A stretch of 64,000 bases of DNA from Rhodanobacter sp. B04 (GTDB lineage Bacteria > Pseudomonadota > Gammaproteobacteria > Xanthomonadales > Rhodanobacteraceae): assembly GCF_002001125.1 (NCBI RefSeq), contig NZ_MUNV01000006.1:1-64000 (forward strand), read 5' to 3'. Below are positions 1-7,908 of this stretch, in pieces. Both the position numbers and the translations under genes were made by a program. The stretch's first letter is position 1. Each line of letters starts with the position of its first letter. A model generated the notes under the pieces. The model was not told the origin of the DNA. It searched no databases and was given only the letters and a program-made list of their open reading frames with translations.

Positions 1-86
1 ATCTCGGAGCCGGCGTGCTTTAAGCTTTGCTCCCTCCCCTGCTGGCAGGGGAGGGAGCAAAGCTTAAAGCACGCCGGCTCCGAGAT
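1..86. repeat. Perfect 42-bp inverted repeat at the window edge
   Basis: Bases 1-42 are the exact reverse complement of bases 45-86, with a 2-base centre. The right arm contains the edd stop codon (64-66) and its last seven codons, so the left arm repeats the same coding end in the opposite direction, with its own TAA at 21-23. The inner part (about 29-58, CTCCCTCCCCTGC and its complement) looks like an ordinary intergenic hairpin. The outer part is duplicated coding sequence, which is unexpected for a terminator. A fold-back join at a contig end explains it well; a real palindrome is possible. Confidence 0.9.
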
Positions 87-1881
87 CGGCCGTGGTCGCG
101 GCTTGCCGGAACAGACCGAACAGTTCACGGCCCATGCCGCTGTGCTGGGAGGACAGGTCGGCGGTGTGCGGTAAACGTGCATCCAGTTCGTGCTGTTCCA
201 TCAGGACGTCCAGACGGCCATTCAAAGCGTCCAGGCGAATCATGTCGCCGTTGCGTATCTTCGCGATATTGCCACCGGCCACCGCTTCCGGCGTCACGTG
301 GATCGCCGCTGGCACGCGGCCGGACGCACCGGACATGCGCCCATCGGTGAGCAGCGCGATGCGGTGACCGCGGTCCTGCAGCAGCGTCAGCGTCGGGGTG
401 AGCTTGTGCAGCTCGGGCATGCCGTTCGCCTGCGGACCCTGGAAGCGCACCACCGCCACGAAATCGCGATTCAACTCGCCACGCTTGAACGCGGCGGGCA
501 CTTCATCCTGATCCTGGAACACGATCGCCGGTGCCTCGATCACCAGCCGGTCGTCCGGCACGGAAGAGACCTTGATCACCGCACGACCAAGATTGCCCTG
601 CAGCATGCGCAGCCCGCCGTCGGCGCGGAACGGTTCGTCGATGCCGCGCAGCACGCCGCGGTTGCCGCTTTGTTTCGACACCGGCATCCAGTGCAATGCG
701 CCGGCCGCGTCCAGCTGCGGAATCTGCGCATAGCCGTCCATGCCGGTACCGAAGATGGTATTCACGTCGGCATGCAGCAGGCCCGCACTGAGCAGCTGGT
801 CGATCAGGAACGCCATGCCGCCGGCGTCGTGGAACTGGTTCACGTCGGCGTAGCCATTCGGATAGACGCGCGCCAGCAGCGGGATCACGCCGGACAATGC
901 ATCGAAATCATCCCACCGCAACGCGATGCCAGCGGCGTGAGCGATCGCCACCAGATGTAGCAGGTGGTTGGTGGAGCCGCCGGTGGCGTGCAGGCCGATT
1001 ACCCCATTGATGATCGCGCGCTCGTCGATGATGTGGCCAATCGGCAGGAAGTGCTCGCCCAGCGCACTGAGCGTGTTGACCCGCCGCACAACGTCGGCAG
1101 TGAGCGCATCGCGCAGCGGCGTGTCTGGTGCGGTGAAGCTGGCACCGGGCAGATGCAGGCCCATGATCTCCATCAGCATCTGGTTGGAGTTGGCGGTGCC
1201 GTAGAAGGTGCAGGTGCCGGGGGCGTGATACGACGCGGCCTCGACTTCCAGCAGCTCGGCCTTGCTCGCCTTGCCGTCGGCCCAGGCCTGGCGCACTTTC
1301 GATTTCTGTTCGTTCGGGATGCCGCTGGGCATCGGGCCGGAGGGTACGAACGCGCCGGGCAGATGACCGAAGCTCAAGGCGCCGATCAGCAGGCCCGGCA
1401 CGATCTTGTCGCAGATGCCCAGGTACAGCGCGCCATCGAACATGTCGTGCGACAGCGACACCGCGGTGGCCATCGCGATCAGGTCGCGCGAGAACAGCGA
1501 CAGCTGCATGCCGGGCTGGCCCTGGGTGACGCCGTCGCACATCGCCGGCACGCCACCGGCGACCTGGGCGGTGAAACCGGCGTCGCGCGCGATCTGCCGG
1601 ATCAGCGCGGGATAACGCTCGTACGGCTGGTGCGCCGAAAGCATGTCGTTGTAGGCGGTGACGATCGCGAGGTTGCCGCGGCGGCCGTTGCGCAGCGCAT
1701 CCTTGTCCACGCTGCCGCAGGCGGCGAAGCCGTGCGCGAGGTTGCCGCAGGACAGATGTTCGCGTTGCGGTCCAGCGCGGTCGACGGCGTCGATCCGCTT
1801 GAGGTAGGCCGCCCGTGTTTCGCGGCTCCGCTCGCGCAGGCGTTCGGTGACTTCGGCGATGACGGGATGCAACGTGCTCAT
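64..1881 (-). CDS. edd: Phosphogluconate dehydratase (Entner-Doudoroff)
   Basis: Cytosolic dehydration of 6-phosphogluconate to 2-keto-3-deoxy-6-phosphogluconate, the first reaction unique to the Entner-Doudoroff pathway. At 605 aa it has the usual Edd length. IlvD/Edd-family landmarks are visible: AMCDGVTQG at about 113-121, CDKIVPGLL at 157-165 (cluster cysteines) and [11 protein letters not shown] near 300. It is called Edd rather than dihydroxy-acid dehydratase because it is the third gene of a zwf-pgl-edd run on the same strand, 83 bp after pgl. The expected partner eda would lie past the left edge. Its last seven codons fall inside the terminal inverted repeat. Confidence 0.96.
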   Translation of the reverse strand: MSTLHPVIAEVTERLRERSRETRAAYLKRIDAVDRAGPQREHLSCGNLAHGFAACGSVDKDALRNGRRGNLAIVTAYNDMLSAHQPYERYPALIRQIARDAGFTAQVAGGVPAMCDGVTQGQPGMQLSLFSRDLIAMATAVSLSHDMFDGALYLGICDKIVPGLLIGALSFGHLPGAFVPSGPMPSGIPNEQKSKVRQAWADGKASKAELLEVEAASYHAPGTCTFYGTANSNQMLMEIMGLHLPGASFTAPDTPLRDALTADVVRRVNTLSALGEHFLPIGHIIDERAIINGVIGLHATGGSTNHLLHLVAIAHAAGIALRWDDFDALSGVIPLLARVYPNGYADVNQFHDAGGMAFLIDQLLSAGLLHADVNTIFGTGMDGYAQIPQLDAAGALHWMPVSKQSGNRGVLRGIDEPFRADGGLRMLQGNLGRAVIKVSSVPDDRLVIEAPAIVFQDQDEVPAAFKRGELNRDFVAVVRFQGPQANGMPELHKLTPTLTLLQDRGHRIALLTDGRMSGASGRVPAAIHVTPEAVAGGNIAKIRNGDMIRLDALNGRLDVLMEQHELDARLPHTADLSSQHSGMGRELFGLFRQAATTADLGAGVL

Positions 1882-1964
1882 GATTCAAATCCAGTAGTGA
1901 GTGGAGAGCGGTGAGAAGTGCGGGAAGGCGCAAGTGGTCGGTGCATTTCTCTCACTTCTCGCCT

Positions 1965-2678
1965 TCACGGGCACCAGTACACCGCCACCGGCACGCGTGG
2001 CTGGGTCAGCACCGCGCGTACCGGATAATCCTTTGCGGCATCCAGGCCCAGCCGCACATCGGCGAGCAGTTCGCGCTTGTGCTCGCCCGTCACCAGCAGG
2101 TACAGCGCGTGGGTATCGAGCAGGGTCGGCAGGCTGAGCGTGATGCGCGGCTCGCCGGCGCCCGGCGCATGCATCGGCAGCACGCGGGCATGGCCGTCGA
2201 GGTCCAGTGCCGCGGCGAGATGGTCGCCACCGGGAAAGAACGAGGCGGTGTGGCCGTCGTCGCCCATGCCCAGCACCACGGCGTCGAACGGCAACGGCAG
2301 TGCGGCGATGCGTGCGGCGGCCACGGCCAAGCCTTCTTCCGGCGTGGCCGCGCCGGTGTAGAGCGGCACGAACGTGGCGGCTGCGGCGTGGTGCTGCAAA
2401 AGCAGCGATTTCACCAGCCGCGCATTCGAGCGTTCGTCGCTGTCCGCCACCCAGCGCTCGTCGACCAGGGTGACTTGCACGTGCTGCCAGTCCAGCGCCT
2501 CGCGCGACAGTCGTGCGAAGAAATCCTTCGGCGTGCTGCCGCCGGAGACGGCCAGCGTGGCGTGGCCGCGTTCGGCCAGTGCATGGCGCAGGCGTTCGGC
2601 GATCCGCTCGGCCAGCGCCACGGCTTGCGCGTTGCCGTCGGTGAAGCTGTGCGTGGTGACGTTCAGATGGGTAGTCAT
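1965..2678 (-). CDS. pgl: 6-phosphogluconolactonase
   Basis: Hydrolyses 6-phosphogluconolactone to 6-phosphogluconate, between Zwf and Edd. 237 aa from ATG 2678 (protein begins MTTHLNVTTHSF); the reading frame is open a further 26 codons upstream, but that extension has no family character and the shorter form matches normal Pgl length. Family signatures include LAVSGGSTPKDFF near residues 45-57 and VLGMGDDGHTASFFPG in the middle, the phosphosugar-binding and catalytic segments of the NagB/Pgl fold. It lies 119 bp after zwf and 83 bp before edd, in what is probably one transcript. Confidence 0.94.
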   Translation of the reverse strand: MTTHLNVTTHSFTDGNAQAVALAERIAERLRHALAERGHATLAVSGGSTPKDFFARLSREALDWQHVQVTLVDERWVADSDERSNARLVKSLLLQHHAAAATFVPLYTGAATPEEGLAVAAARIAALPLPFDAVVLGMGDDGHTASFFPGGDHLAAALDLDGHARVLPMHAPGAGEPRITLSLPTLLDTHALYLLVTGEHKRELLADVRLGLDAAKDYPVRAVLTQPRVPVAVYWCP

Positions 2679-2797
2679 GGAAGGATGGTGGCGCGCCCGC
2701 TGATCAGTGGATGCCGGCGCACTTCGCTGGGATAGGGGAGGCAAAGTTTGCAGCACGCGTCGGCATGGTCGGGTGAAGCGACAGTAAAGATCGTGGG

Positions 2798-4261
2798 TTA
2801 TTCACTGTCTTCATTCCAGGTGCGGCCGTCGCGCTCGATCAACGCCACCGCCGCGCTGGGTCCCCAGCTGCCGGCGGCGTACGGTCGCGGCGCCTCGCCA
2901 CTGGCCGACCAGGCGGCGAGGATCGGGTCGGCCCAGCGCCATGCCGCTTCCACTTCGTCGCGGCGCATGAACAAGGTGGGATTGCCGCGCACCACGTCGA
3001 GCAGCAGGCGCTCGTACGCATCCGGCTGCTGCACGCCGAAGGCCTCGGCGAAGCTCATGTCCAGCGGCACGTGGCGCAGGCGCAGCCCGCCGGGGCCGGG
3101 ATGCTTGATCGTCAGCCACAGCTTCACGCCTTCGTCCGGCTGCAGGCGCAGCACCAGCCGGTTCTGCTTCAGCGTGCCGGCATCGGCATTGAAGATCGAA
3201 TGCGGCACCGGCTTGAAGGTGACCACGATCTCCGAGACACGGCTCGGCAGTCGCTTGCCGGTGCGCAGGTAGAACGGCACGCCGGCCCAGCGCCAGTTGG
3301 CGATTTCCGCCTTCAGCGCGACGAAGGTTTCGGTATTGGACTTGGTGTTGCCCAGCTCGTCCGGATAGCCGGGCACGCTGGCGCCTTCGGCCACGCCGGC
3401 GCGGTACTGGCCGCGCACGGTGAGCTGGGCGGCGTTGCTGTCGTCGATCGGTTTCAGCGAGTGCAGCACCTTCAGCTTCTCGTCGCGCACGGCATCGGGT
3501 GCCAGCGATGACGGCGGCTCCATCGCCACCATGCACAGCAGCTGCAGCATGTGGTTCTGCACCATGTCGCGCAGCGCGCCGGCACGGTCGTAGTACGCGC
3601 CGCGATGGCCGACGCCAAGGGTTTCGCCGACGGTGATCTGCACGTGGTCGATGTGCCCGGCGTTCCACAGCGGCTCGAACAGGGCATTGCCGAAGCGCAA
3701 CACCAGGAGGTTTTGCACCGTCTCCTTGCCGAGATAGTGATCGATGCGGAAGGTCTGCGATTCGCTGAAGACCTTGCCGACCGCGTCGTTGATCTGGTTC
3801 GCGCTGGCGAGGTCGCGGCCGATCGGCTTTTCCAGCACCACGCGCGAGGCGCCCCGGTTGAGTCCGTAATGACCGAGTCGCGCACAGATGTCGACGAACA
3901 ATTCGGGTGAGGTCGACAGGTAGAACACGCGGATGTGGTCGGGCTGCGTGCCGATGAAGCCGGCGAAATCGTCCCAGCCATCGTCCTTGCGCGCGTCCAG
4001 CGGGCGATAGAACACCTGCTGCAGGAACACGTCGAGCTTTGCCGCGTCGCAGATGCTGACCAGTGCCTCGCGCAGCAGTGCACGATAACCGCTGTCGTCC
4101 AGCGCCTCGCGGGCGACGCCGACGATCCGGCTGCTGGGCGGGATCTGGCCGTCGAGGAAGCGATGGAACAGGGCCGGCAGCAGTTTGCGCACGGCGAGGT
4201 CGCCGGTGCCGCCGAAGATCACCAGGTCGAACGGTTCGACCGATTGGGAGGAAGCACTCAC
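2798..4261 (-). CDS. zwf: Glucose-6-phosphate 1-dehydrogenase
   Basis: Oxidises glucose-6-phosphate to 6-phosphogluconolactone with NAD(P)+, feeding the Entner-Doudoroff and pentose phosphate routes. 487 aa, full length. The N-terminal nucleotide motif GGTGDLA is at 17-23 and the catalytic signature RIDHYLGKE at 172-180. First gene of the zwf-pgl-edd operon; it is divergent from the GntR gene at 4478 and shares a 216-bp control region with it. No HexR-type palindrome was recognised there; instead TGGTA repeats are present (see 4339-4355). Confidence 0.97.
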   Translation of the reverse strand: MSASSQSVEPFDLVIFGGTGDLAVRKLLPALFHRFLDGQIPPSSRIVGVAREALDDSGYRALLREALVSICDAAKLDVFLQQVFYRPLDARKDDGWDDFAGFIGTQPDHIRVFYLSTSPELFVDICARLGHYGLNRGASRVVLEKPIGRDLASANQINDAVGKVFSESQTFRIDHYLGKETVQNLLVLRFGNALFEPLWNAGHIDHVQITVGETLGVGHRGAYYDRAGALRDMVQNHMLQLLCMVAMEPPSSLAPDAVRDEKLKVLHSLKPIDDSNAAQLTVRGQYRAGVAEGASVPGYPDELGNTKSNTETFVALKAEIANWRWAGVPFYLRTGKRLPSRVSEIVVTFKPVPHSIFNADAGTLKQNRLVLRLQPDEGVKLWLTIKHPGPGGLRLRHVPLDMSFAEAFGVQQPDAYERLLLDVVRGNPTLFMRRDEVEAAWRWADPILAAWSASGEAPRPYAAGSWGPSAAVALIERDGRTWNEDSE

Positions 4262-4338
4262 GCAGTTACCTCGACTCGATGCCGGATGGCGGGCAGAGAG
4301 GGCCTGGCGGCGCGTCTTGCCCGGGGTGTGGATGATCG

Positions 4339-4355
4339 TACCAGTGAAATACCAG
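4339..4355 (-). promoter_or_regulatory. Candidate GntR-regulator site in the zwf promoter
   Basis: Read on the minus strand this is CTGGTATTTCACTGGTA, a direct repeat of CTGGTA with 11-base period. It lies just upstream of a possible zwf -10 element (TACGAT, minus strand, 4341-4336). The related sequence TGGTATCTTTACTGG occurs at 4462-4476 in front of the divergent GntR gene. DasR/NagR-type GntR regulators are known to bind ACTGGT-containing sites; assignment here is inference. Confidence 0.4.
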
Positions 4356-4440
4356 ATCAGCTACCGCTATGCATACGAATTCATGGAAACGGGCTGCAAC
4401 AACGAATGAATCGCAAACTTGCCGGTTTGCGCAGGTGGGC

Positions 4441-4477
4441 TTGCGGTTAGTGGTTTGCTATTGGTATCTTTACTGGA
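4441..4477 (+). promoter_or_regulatory. Candidate promoter and operator of the gntR-nag operon
   Basis: A possible -35 TTGCGG (4441-4446) is followed after 18 bases by a possible -10 TATCTT (4465-4470). The predicted start of transcription would then fall at or next to the ATG at 4478, giving a leaderless message; no Shine-Dalgarno sequence is visible. TGG-containing repeats with 11-12 base period (GTGGTT, TTGGTA, CTGGAA) cover the -10 to +1 segment and resemble the repeat in the zwf promoter, which would suit autorepression. Confidence 0.35.
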
Positions 4478-5230
4478 ATGGAAACCGCACTGGCCAACGA
4501 ATACCGCCGGATCTGCCACGACCCGGCCACGCATCAGCCGCTGGCATACCTGCGCCTGCGCCGGGCGATCCGCAACGTGGTCGAGCATCGCGACATCGAG
4601 CCGGGCCAGGCGCTGCCCAGCGAGCGCGACCTGTCGCAGGCGCTGAAGCTGTCGCGGGTGACCGTGCGCAAGGCGATCGCCGGCCTGGTCGAGGAAGGCC
4701 TGCTGACCCAGCGCCATGGCGCCGGCACCTTCATCGCCGAACGCATCGTCAAGCCGATGTCGCGGCTGACCAGCTTCACCGAGGACCTGCGCGAGCGCGG
4801 CCTGTCGCCACGTTCGGAATTCTTCGAGCGCGGCATCGGCGAAGTGACGCCGGAAGAGTCGATGGCTTTGAACCTGTCGCCCGGTTCGCTGGTGGTGCGG
4901 CTGCACCGGGTGCGCTACGGCCAGGACGAGCCGCTGGCGATCGAGCGCAGCGTGGTGCCGGCCAGCGTGCTGCCCGATCCGATGCTGGTGCACGACTCGC
5001 TGTACGAAGCGCTGGAACATCTCAATTGCCGCCCGCGCCGCGCGCTGCAACGGTTGCGTGCGGTCTCGCTGAATGCGCAGCAGGCGCGCCTGCTGCACGT
5101 GGCGGCGGGCAGCGCCGGCTTGAACATCGAACGGCGCAGCTTCCTGGACGACGGCCGCGTGGTCGAGTTCACCTGTTCCTGGTATCGCGGCGACATCTAC
5201 GACTTTGTCGCCGAACTGCAGACCGACTGA
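4478..5230 (+). CDS. GntR/HutC-family transcriptional regulator (GlcNAc utilisation)
   Basis: DNA-binding regulator, 250 aa. A winged helix-turn-helix of GntR type covers about residues 20-90 (PSERDLSQALKLSRVTVRKA), followed by a UTRA effector domain (about 100-245) of the type that senses phosphorylated sugars. The next two genes encode a sugar-phosphate isomerase/deaminase and NagA, so the likely effector is GlcNAc-6-P or GlcN-6-P; this corresponds to the NagQ/NagR role in other proteobacteria. The stop is only 7 bp before the chosen start of the deaminase. Start ATG 4478 lacks a ribosome-binding site. Confidence 0.88.
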   Translation: METALANEYRRICHDPATHQPLAYLRLRRAIRNVVEHRDIEPGQALPSERDLSQALKLSRVTVRKAIAGLVEEGLLTQRHGAGTFIAERIVKPMSRLTSFTEDLRERGLSPRSEFFERGIGEVTPEESMALNLSPGSLVVRLHRVRYGQDEPLAIERSVVPASVLPDPMLVHDSLYEALEHLNCRPRRALQRLRAVSLNAQQARLLHVAAGSAGLNIERRSFLDDGRVVEFTCSWYRGDIYDFVAELQTD

Positions 5231-5237
5231 GGCCAGC

Positions 5238-6275
5238 TTGAACACACATGCCCGCGACACCCTGATGTACCGCGAAGCGCACGAGGCGGCCGACGTGGTC
5301 GCGCGCCAGTTCGCAGCCAACGACAATGTGGTGACGACGCTGGCGCAAGCGCTGCGCGCGCAGCCGCCGCGCTTCATCGTCACCTGCGCGCGCGGCAGCT
5401 CCGATCATGCCGCGGCGTACGCGAAGTATGTGTTCGAGACCCAGCTGGGCATCGTCACGGCGTCGGTATCGCCATCGGTGACCTCGGTCTACGCGGCTCC
5501 GCAGCAATGGGAGGGCGCGCTGTTCATCGCGATCTCGCAGTCGGGCAAGAGCCCTGACCTGGTGCGCAATGCGCAGGCGGCCAAGCTGGCCGGTGCGCGC
5601 GTGGTGGCGCTGGTGAATGTCGAGGATTCACCGCTGGCGGCGATCGCCGACACGGTGATCCCGCTGCATGCGGGGCCGGAACGCAGCGTGGCGGCGACCA
5701 AGAGCTATATCGCCGCGCTGGCGGCCGTGCTGCATCTGTGCGCACGCTGGCACGGCGACCGCGCCCTGGCGGATTCGCTGCACGCGCTGCCCGATGCCTT
5801 GCGTGCCGGCTGGGACGCCGATTGGTCGGCGTTGAGCGATGGCCTGGTCGATGCGCACAACCTGTTCGTCGTCGGTCGCGGTTTTGGCTTCGGCATCGCG
5901 CTGGAGGCGGCGCTGAAGTTCAAGGAAACCTGCGGCCTGCATGCCGAGGCGTTCAGTGCAGCCGAGGTGAAGCACGGCCCGATGGCGCTGGTCGGGCCGG
6001 ATTTTCCGGTGCTGTGCTTCGCCCAGGACGACGACACGCTGGCCAGCACGCTGGCGATTGCCGACGAGTTCCGCCAGCGCGGCGCGCAGGTTTTCGTGGC
6101 CACACCGGGCATGCAGGGCGCAGGCATGCTCCCGGTGCTGGCGGGACTTCCGGCGTTGTGCACGCCACTGCTGATCATCCAGAGCTTTTATCGCGCGGCG
6201 AGCGAGCTGGCGCTGCGCCGCGGCTTCAATCCCGATGTGCCACCGCATCTGAACAAGGTGACCGAAACGGTCTGA
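5238..6275 (+). CDS. nagB-II: SIS-domain glucosamine-6-phosphate deaminase (NagB-II type)
   Basis: Probably converts glucosamine-6-phosphate to fructose-6-phosphate and ammonia in the cytosol. 345 aa with two SIS domains; visible motifs are CARGSSDHAAAYAKY, ISQSGKSPDLVRNA and EVKHGPMALV. This is the isomerase-fold enzyme that replaces classical NagB in many proteobacteria. The start chosen is TTG 5238, just after a GAGG at 5229-5232; ATG 5265 (MYREAHEAADVV) or an in-frame ATG at 5205 overlapping the regulator are alternatives. It sits between the GntR gene and nagA, which supports deaminase rather than GlmS function. Confidence 0.85.
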   Translation: MNTHARDTLMYREAHEAADVVARQFAANDNVVTTLAQALRAQPPRFIVTCARGSSDHAAAYAKYVFETQLGIVTASVSPSVTSVYAAPQQWEGALFIAISQSGKSPDLVRNAQAAKLAGARVVALVNVEDSPLAAIADTVIPLHAGPERSVAATKSYIAALAAVLHLCARWHGDRALADSLHALPDALRAGWDADWSALSDGLVDAHNLFVVGRGFGFGIALEAALKFKETCGLHAEAFSAAEVKHGPMALVGPDFPVLCFAQDDDTLASTLAIADEFRQRGAQVFVATPGMQGAGMLPVLAGLPALCTPLLIIQSFYRAASELALRRGFNPDVPPHLNKVTETV

Positions 6276-6283
6276 GCAACGCC

Positions 6284-7432
6284 ATGACCCTCGCCCTCAT
6301 CAATGGCCGCGTACTCACCGCTGACGGCTGGCGCAACGATCTCGCCGTGTTGCTGGAGGGCGAGCGCATCGTCGATCTGCTGCCGCCGTCCGACCCGCGC
6401 GTAAGTCGTGCGACCCTGCACGATCTGCACGGCGCGATGTTGCTGCCGGGCTTCATCGATACCCAGGTGAACGGCGGCGGCGGCGTGCTGTTCAACGACG
6501 CGCCCACGGTGGAGACGATCCGCCGCATCGGCGCGGGGCACCGGCGTTACGGCACCACCGGCTTCCTGCCGACCCTGATCAGCGACAGTGTGGACGTGAT
6601 GCGCGCCGCACTCGCCGCGGTGGAGCAGGCGCTGGCCGAAGGCGTGCCGGGCGTACTCGGCATCCATCTGGAAGGCCCGTACCTGGCGCCGGCACGCAAG
6701 GGCGTGCACGACCCGAAATTTTTCCACGCGCCGGGCAGCGAGGAGCTGACGCTGCTGTGCGCGCCGCATCGTGGCGTGCGCCTGCTCACGCTGGCGCCCG
6801 AGCGGGTGCCGCTGGCCAGCATCGGCGCACTGGCCGCGGCCGGGGTGATCGTCTGCGCCGGCCATACCGCGGCCGACTACGCGACCACGCGCGCCGCACT
6901 CGCCCGCGGCGTGCGCGGTTTCACCCACCTGTTCAACGCGATGACGCCGTTTGGCAGTCGCGAACCGGGCGTGGTCGGCGCCGCGCTGGAGGATGCCGAA
7001 AGCTGGTGCGGGTTGATCGTCGACGGCCATCACGTGCATCCGGCCAGCCTGCGCGTGGCGATCGCGGCGAAAGCACGCGGCAAGATGCTGCTGGTCACCG
7101 ACGCGATGCCGCCGGTCGGTGCGGACGATCCGACCTTCGTACTCAATGGCGAAACCATCATCGCCAAGGACGGTATCTGCCAGACCGCGCAAGGCGTGCT
7201 GGCCGGCTCCGCGCTGGACATGGCCGGCGCGGTGCGCAACGCCGTGCAGCTGCTCGGCCTGCCGCTGGACGAGGCGGTGCGCATGGCCAGCACCTATCCC
7301 GCCGAGTTCCTCGGCCTCGGCGCCAGCCATGGCCGCATCGCCGCCGGCTATCAGGCCGATTTGGTGGTGCTGACCGACGACTATCGCGTGCAGCGGAGCT
7401 GGATCGGCGGGATGATGCAGGGCGAGGAGTGA
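6284..7432 (+). CDS. nagA: N-acetylglucosamine-6-phosphate deacetylase
   Basis: Removes acetate from GlcNAc-6-phosphate to give GlcN-6-phosphate for the upstream deaminase. 382 aa, amidohydrolase superfamily. Metal and catalytic residues visible: E130 in HLEGPYL (128-134), H194 in GHTAADY, H215 in FTHLFNAM and D273 in LVTDAMPPVG. ATG 6284 lies 8 bp after the deaminase stop. The frame is open far upstream over the deaminase gene, but that part is a shadow. A GlcNAc kinase and transporter are not in the window. Confidence 0.96.
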   Translation: MTLALINGRVLTADGWRNDLAVLLEGERIVDLLPPSDPRVSRATLHDLHGAMLLPGFIDTQVNGGGGVLFNDAPTVETIRRIGAGHRRYGTTGFLPTLISDSVDVMRAALAAVEQALAEGVPGVLGIHLEGPYLAPARKGVHDPKFFHAPGSEELTLLCAPHRGVRLLTLAPERVPLASIGALAAAGVIVCAGHTAADYATTRAALARGVRGFTHLFNAMTPFGSREPGVVGAALEDAESWCGLIVDGHHVHPASLRVAIAAKARGKMLLVTDAMPPVGADDPTFVLNGETIIAKDGICQTAQGVLAGSALDMAGAVRNAVQLLGLPLDEAVRMASTYPAEFLGLGASHGRIAAGYQADLVVLTDDYRVQRSWIGGMMQGEE

Positions 7433-7508
7433 GAAGTGAGAGAGAGCCAGAGCCAGAGCTCCCGCCCCACGCCTCGACACCGCTTTCTCTCACTCCTCAA
7501 TCCTCTCC
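7424..7508. repeat. Inverted repeat after nagA
   Basis: GAGGAGTGAGA (7424-7434, which includes the nagA stop codon) is matched by its exact complement TCTCACTCCTC at 7498-7508, with 63 bases between. The left arm runs into GAGAAGTGAGAGA, a 13-mer also found after the pgl stop (1948-1960, minus strand). There is no U-tract, so a terminator role is not clear. Confidence 0.6.
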
Positions 7509-7555
7509 ACTCACTCCTGCTCCATTGCCCCAATAGCCGTCCGAAGCTAAAGTGG

Positions 7556-7775
7556 CGCGGTTCAGGTGTCCCGAAGGCTTAGCGCCGGAGGGATGAAACG
7601 GGAAGCCGGTGCGTGGTGTTCGACAACACTGCAAGGCCGGCGCTGCCCCCGCAACGGTAAGCGAGATCCACGTACGGCGAATGCCACTGTGCCTGAGCAC
7701 GGGAAGGCGCCGTTCGGGACATGCGGATCGCCGCATGTCGCTCGCAAGCCCGGAGACCGGCCCGAACGATTCCTG
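7556..7775 (+). promoter_or_regulatory. Cobalamin (adenosylcobalamin-type) riboswitch
   Basis: Leader RNA that senses vitamin B12 and represses the downstream receptor when B12 is plentiful. Recognised from the ordered conserved blocks: GGGAAGCCGGTG (about 7600-7611), CTGCCCCCGCAACGGTAAGC (about 7643-7662), the internal GGGAAGGCG (about 7700), and the B12 box AGCCCGGAGACCGGCC (about 7746-7762). It ends about 135 bases before the btuB start, leaving room for an expression platform over the ribosome-binding site. Exact ends are approximate. Confidence 0.93.
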
Positions 7776-7908
7776 GTGGCTCGCGGTGGGCGAGGCCGAA
7801 CCACGCGTGTGGCGACCATGCCTGCCCGTCGTTCCGTCTCTTTCCTGCGTCTGCCGCCAGCTCATTGAAACCATGAGCCGTGCGCGGGTGCGCGGCCGAG
7901 GAACGACC

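Noticed and set aside
64-1881. Dihydroxy-acid dehydratase (ilvD) instead of edd
   Set aside because: The families are similar, but the operon with zwf and pgl and the CDKIVPGLL segment favour Edd.
5738-6283. Long upstream extension of the nagA frame (564-codon frame)
   Set aside because: The extension overlaps the SIS deaminase gene in another frame and has no family similarity; NagA starts normally at 6284.
7609-7908. 100-codon N-terminal extension of BtuB
   Set aside because: It runs through the cobalamin riboswitch; a good ribosome-binding site and signal peptide support the TTG at 7909.
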